The position numbers and the translations under genes are program-made. Positions 61,600 to 64,000 of a DNA stretch of 64,000 nt are shown here, in pieces. The DNA is from Faecalibacterium duncaniae. Lineage in GTDB: Bacteria > Bacillota > Clostridia > Oscillospirales > Ruminococcaceae. The notes under the pieces were generated by a model. That model was not told the DNA's origin. It ran no database searches and worked only from the letters and a program-made list of their open reading frames with translations. The stretch spans positions 1 to 64,000 of the forward strand of contig NZ_CP048437.1 in the NCBI RefSeq assembly GCF_010509575.1, in the 5' to 3' direction. Each line of letters begins with the position of its first letter. The first letter of the stretch is position 1.

Positions 61600-61685
61600 T
61601 CGGGGCGAGGCCCCTCCATCTTGCTTACGCAAGACCGCTTTGTTGCTTAAAAGCCCCACTGGGGCTTTCATTGCTTCGCAAACGC
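61600..61685. repeat. Element-borne repeat R2, copy 2 (inverted)
   Basis: About 85 bases are the reverse complement of 51645-51735, with a handful of differences: agcttgtcggggc, the gcaagaccgc unit and the gccccactggggc palindrome. Confidence 0.8.
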
Positions 61686-61691
61686 AAATTT

Positions 61692-61958
61692 TTACGCGAA
61701 GAGCACCCGCGTCAGCTCGCAGCGCTCCTCTGCGTTCATCTGCCGGATGGCTTCAAGAATCATTTTACCCGTGATTTTTGTTGACACCGGCGTTTTGTTT
61801 TCCGGGAGGTCCTGCGGCTTTGCACCGGCCACATCCTGCGTGTAGAAGTCGGCTTCGATCTTCTCGGTCAACTCCAACCGGGGCTTGTTCTGCGTGTGAG
61901 CGTAGAGCAGTTCGTCCTCATCACGCCAATCTTCGTTCCTCTTTTTCCAGTCGCTCAT
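61692..61958 (-). pseudogene. Deletion remnant: primase start fused to integrase end
   Basis: The open frame of 88 codons begins MSDWKKRNEDWRDEDEL, the start of the primase-helicase (one residue differs from the copy at 48.36 kb), and switches directly to LYAHTQNKPRLELTEKIEAD...LTRVLFA, the end of the integrase after its active-site tyrosine. The non-coding sequence upstream (61959-61981) also matches the primase leader. This is the scar of a second related element that lost everything between those two genes. A functional product is unlikely. Confidence 0.88.
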
Positions 61959-61980
61959 GCAATCCCTCCCAATACTTCCG

Positions 61981-62085
61981 TACCTTATTTACAACGACCC
62001 GCTGAGCTATGCGGACTTGATTCTGAATGGTGACCCGGAGGAATATTTGAAGAATGTGACTGGGAGTCATGGGCTAGAAGATTAG
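61981..62085 (+). pseudogene. C-terminal fragment of an unknown gene
   Basis: A frame without a start reads YLIYNDPLSYADLILNGDPE and continues to GSHGLED before a TAG. It begins exactly where similarity to the element ends, so it is probably the 3' end of a gene cut by the second insertion or its deletion. I do not recognise the family. Confidence 0.55.
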
Positions 62086-62159
62086 CTGTGCCCCGGGCGC
62101 AAGATCGGCAAGGGCCAATTGCCTTCCTTTTTGCGATTTTACTATTTTTCAATTTCCTC

Positions 62160-62188
62160 TTGCAATTTTCGATTGCAGTTGTTATGAT
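62160..62188 (+). promoter_or_regulatory. LysR gene promoter
   Basis: TTGCAA (62160-62165), 17 bases, TATGAT (62183-62188). Confidence 0.65.
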
Positions 62189-62267
62189 ACGGGCAGGGAT
62201 AAAATGTGCAAAAAGTATTCTGCACAAGGCAGCAATGCGATTTTTACATGGAGGGGGCAGACGTATC

Positions 62268-63212
62268 ATGTATGTAGATTGGGAGTATTACAAGATCTTC
62301 TATTATGTGGCGAAGTATCAGAACTTTACCAAGGCCGCGCGGGTGCTGGGCAACAACCAGCCCAACATCACCCACTCGATGAACCGACTGGAAAGCCAGC
62401 TGAACTGCGTGCTGTTCATCCGCTCCAATCGGGGTGTGACCCTGACACCGGAAGGCGAGATGCTCTACTCCCGCATTGCTTCGGCGGCGGTGCAGATCCA
62501 GGATGCCGAGGAGGAGCTGAGCGCCAGTGCCACGCTGGAGCACGGAACCATCAGCATCAGCGCCACCGAGACGGCGCTCAACATTTATCTTTCCAAAAAG
62601 CTGCGGGATTTCCATACCGAATATCCCGGCATCCGGCTGCGCATCTCGAACCACTCCACCCCGCAGGCGGTGCAGGCCGTGAAGAACGGCGAGGTGGATT
62701 TTGCCATTGTGAGCACCCCGGCGGAGATCGAGTCAGGGCTGAAAATGGTGGAGCTGAAGTCGTTTTACGAGGTGCTGGTGGGTGGCAGGACCTTCACCGC
62801 ACTGGCAAGTCAGAGCCTGACCCTGAAGGAGCTGCGCAGCTATCCCCTCATCTCCCTCAGCGACGAGAGCGTGACCCGCAGCCTGTACCGGCAGTTCTTC
62901 CTGGATCACGGCGCGGTCCTCAAGCCGGATACGGAAGCCGCCACCACCGACCAGATGCTCACGCTGGTCAAAAGCGAGTTGGGCCTTGCCTTTGTGCCGG
63001 AACCCATGGCGAGGGATAGCCTGGAGCGGGGCGAGCTGGTGCAGCTTCATCTGCAGGAGATCATCCCGACTCGTTCAATCTGCCTTGTTTACGACCGCCA
63101 CCGCCCACTGAATACGGCGGCGCGGAAATTCCAGCAGATGCTGACCAAAGCAGATCCGCCCCGCCCGGCCGAATCGAAGCAGACCGAGAGCATCTCTTTT
63201 GTGTCCCAATAA
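62268..63212 (+). CDS. LysR-family transcriptional regulator
   Basis: The 314-residue regulator has an N-terminal winged helix (YYKIFYYVAKYQNFTKAARVLGNNQPNITHSMNRLESQL, in parts, residues 6-45; GVTLTPEGEMLY after it) and a periplasmic-binding-like effector domain (about 90-300) with GELVQLHLQEIIPTRSI near the end. The target is unknown; no divergent partner gene is next to it, because the upstream DNA is the element scar. ATG 62268 follows GGAGGGGG; an open frame back to 62088 is not LysR-like. A terminator follows. Confidence 0.93.
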   Translation: MYVDWEYYKIFYYVAKYQNFTKAARVLGNNQPNITHSMNRLESQLNCVLFIRSNRGVTLTPEGEMLYSRIASAAVQIQDAEEELSASATLEHGTISISATETALNIYLSKKLRDFHTEYPGIRLRISNHSTPQAVQAVKNGEVDFAIVSTPAEIESGLKMVELKSFYEVLVGGRTFTALASQSLTLKELRSYPLISLSDESVTRSLYRQFFLDHGAVLKPDTEAATTDQMLTLVKSELGLAFVPEPMARDSLERGELVQLHLQEIIPTRSICLVYDRHRPLNTAARKFQQMLTKADPPRPAESKQTESISFVSQ

Positions 63213-63288
63213 AATGCTGTCGAGATGAGGCAGGGCGTCGTTCACAGCACTGCCCTGGCTTCTGCCGGCTTTTCTAAGGCATAAAATG

Positions 63289-63329
63289 ACCCCGGAGCGT
63301 TTGCTGTGATGCATCGCTCCGGGGTTTTG
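63289..63329. terminator. Terminator between LysR and NifX-like genes
   Basis: ACCCCGGAGCG (63289-63299) pairs with CGCTCCGGGGT (63315-63325), with AAAATG before and TTTTG after, so it can serve both convergent genes. Confidence 0.9.
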
Positions 63330-63341
63330 TGATGTTATGGG

Positions 63342-63737
63342 TTACTGGCCGCAGGAGTGCCCGCCGCAGTGATGCTCACCGCAATGGTGGCCCTCGCCGT
63401 GGTCGTGGTGGTCACAATGGGCGTTGGGGTCAAAGCGGAGCTTTCCGGCCAGATAATCTGCTACTGCCGCGTCTGCCGGGCCGCTGATCCCGCCGAACAG
63501 TTGGATGCCTGCCTGTGCAAGGGCGTTCTGTGCCCCGGGGCCGATGCCGCCGCAGAACACCACATTGGCATTGTGCTGGGCCAGAAAGCCCACCAGTGCG
63601 CCGTGGCCCTGCCCGTTGGTGGAAACGACCTCGCTGGCCGTCACCTGTCCGTTTTCGACCTCGTAGAACTTGAACTCTGCCGTGTGGCCGAAGTGCTGGA
63701 ATACCATACCGTTTTCATAAGGAATTGCGATTTTCAT
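63342..63737 (-). CDS. NifX/NifB C-terminal-like metal-cofactor binding protein
   Basis: The 131-residue protein is a dinitrogenase iron-molybdenum cofactor domain protein: MKIAIPYENGMVFQHFGHTA, VFCGGIGPGAQNALAQAGI and GPADAAVADYLAG. The C-terminal 30 residues are rich in His and Cys (CDHHDHGEGHHCGEHHCGG), a likely metal-binding tail. Such proteins occur in non-fixing anaerobes, often near Mrp/NBP35-type ATPases, and their role there is unclear. ATG 63737 follows AAGGAGACATCCCCC. Confidence 0.9.
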   Translation of the reverse strand: MKIAIPYENGMVFQHFGHTAEFKFYEVENGQVTASEVVSTNGQGHGALVGFLAQHNANVVFCGGIGPGAQNALAQAGIQLFGGISGPADAAVADYLAGKLRFDPNAHCDHHDHGEGHHCGEHHCGGHSCGQ

Positions 63738-63834
63738 GGGGGATGTCTCCTTTTTTCTTTTCTTTTATTATAACATAACGCAGGAGACAATAAAACCCCG
63801 GAACACGGGGTGATTTTGCGGAGCTTTCCCTCAG

Positions 63835-64000
63835 TTACAGTTCTCCTGTTTTCAGCTTGGCCAGCACCTCGTTCAGGCTGGTGCATTCCATGGTATACAG
63901 ACTGCGCATTTCATCGTCGGCGGGGAGCAGATCGGGCACCATGACGGTGACAAAGCCCCCGGCGGCACCGGCGCGGACACCGTTGTAGCTGTCCTCCAGC
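63835..64000 (-). CDS. HAD-family hydrolase, C-terminal part (runs off the window)
   Basis: The last 54 or so codons of a - strand gene are present, reading LEDSYNGVRAGAAGGFVTVM and ending EVLAKLKTGEL. EDSYNGVRAGAAGG is the motif III/IV region of subfamily IA HAD phosphatases such as beta-phosphoglucomutase (GDSxNGIxAAxxAG). Substrate cannot be inferred from this fragment. A small GC hairpin (accccg...cggggt, about 63795-63812) lies just after the stop. Confidence 0.85.
   Translation of the reverse strand, partial: LEDSYNGVRAGAAGGFVTVMVPDLLPADDEMRSLYTMECTSLNEVLAKLKTGEL

Overview
This window begins at the first base of dnaA and reads like the start of a finished circular chromosome from an anaerobic, moderately GC-rich (mid to upper 50s percent by eye) member of the Clostridia. 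The gene set points to the Oscillospiraceae: dnaA-dnaN-S4-recF-remB-gyrB-gyrA in the Firmicute order, pyruvate:ferredoxin oxidoreductase with a small 2[4Fe-4S] ferredoxin, a YaaT/PSP1 protein, L-serine dehydratase in two subunits, and an RND exporter without outer-membrane partners. Faecalibacterium is my best guess; this is inference from gene style and intergenic repeats, not from a marker-gene comparison.

Layout. 1-9.15 kb: replication initiation and gyrase genes, all on the + strand. 9.2-12.2 kb: a yybP-ykoY (Mn2+) riboswitch and mntP, then a GntR regulator and an rluA/NUDIX pair on the - strand. 12.2-17.3 kb: nifJ with a structured leader, a region of possible structured RNA, and a higBA-type toxin-antitoxin pair with palindromic operators. 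17.3-23.9 kb: a candidate small RNA (copy A), mgtE with a long leader, a dense cluster of DnaA-box-like sequences, a rhomboid-like gene, holB, a D-Ala-D-Ala carboxypeptidase, a gamma-carbonic anhydrase and the second candidate small RNA (copy B). 23.9-28.7 kb: birA, a phosphoesterase, rsmI, a TrmN6-like methyltransferase, ferredoxin and yaaT on the - strand, with a dispersed intergenic repeat family between them. 29-44.5 kb: an RND exporter, an Rpn-type nuclease gene between duplicated terminators, a lipoprotein, galM, galE, a feoA-feoB fusion, marR-tauE, trigger factor and sdaAB-sdaAA.

44.69-62.1 kb is a mobile element in a tRNA-Arg(ACG) gene. A 59-bp direct repeat (44720-44778 and 61489-61547) bounds a unit of about 16.8 kb. 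The unit carries an integrase, an excisionase-like gene, primase/helicase genes, a frameshifted relaxase, mobC and a defence cargo: a type III restriction-modification system (mod, res) followed in the same tight operon by a TIGR02391/HEPN-like gene and a TIR-domain gene. A convergent AAA/DUF4143 ATPase follows. Just beyond the right repeat lies the scar of a second, related element, in which the start of the primase gene is joined to the end of the integrase gene. 62.2-64 kb returns to ordinary chromosome: a LysR regulator, a NifX/NifB-like metal-binding protein and a partial HAD hydrolase.

Most notable signals: (1) two unlinked, promoter- and terminator-bearing RNA genes with covarying stems, identical loops and a shared C-rich linker that could pair with Shine-Dalgarno sequences; (2) the R-M + HEPN-like + TIR defence operon; (3) a cluster of about a dozen DnaA-box-like sites 18 kb from dnaA; (4) a 103-bp insertion, seen filled twice and empty once, with a 5-bp duplication of its target.
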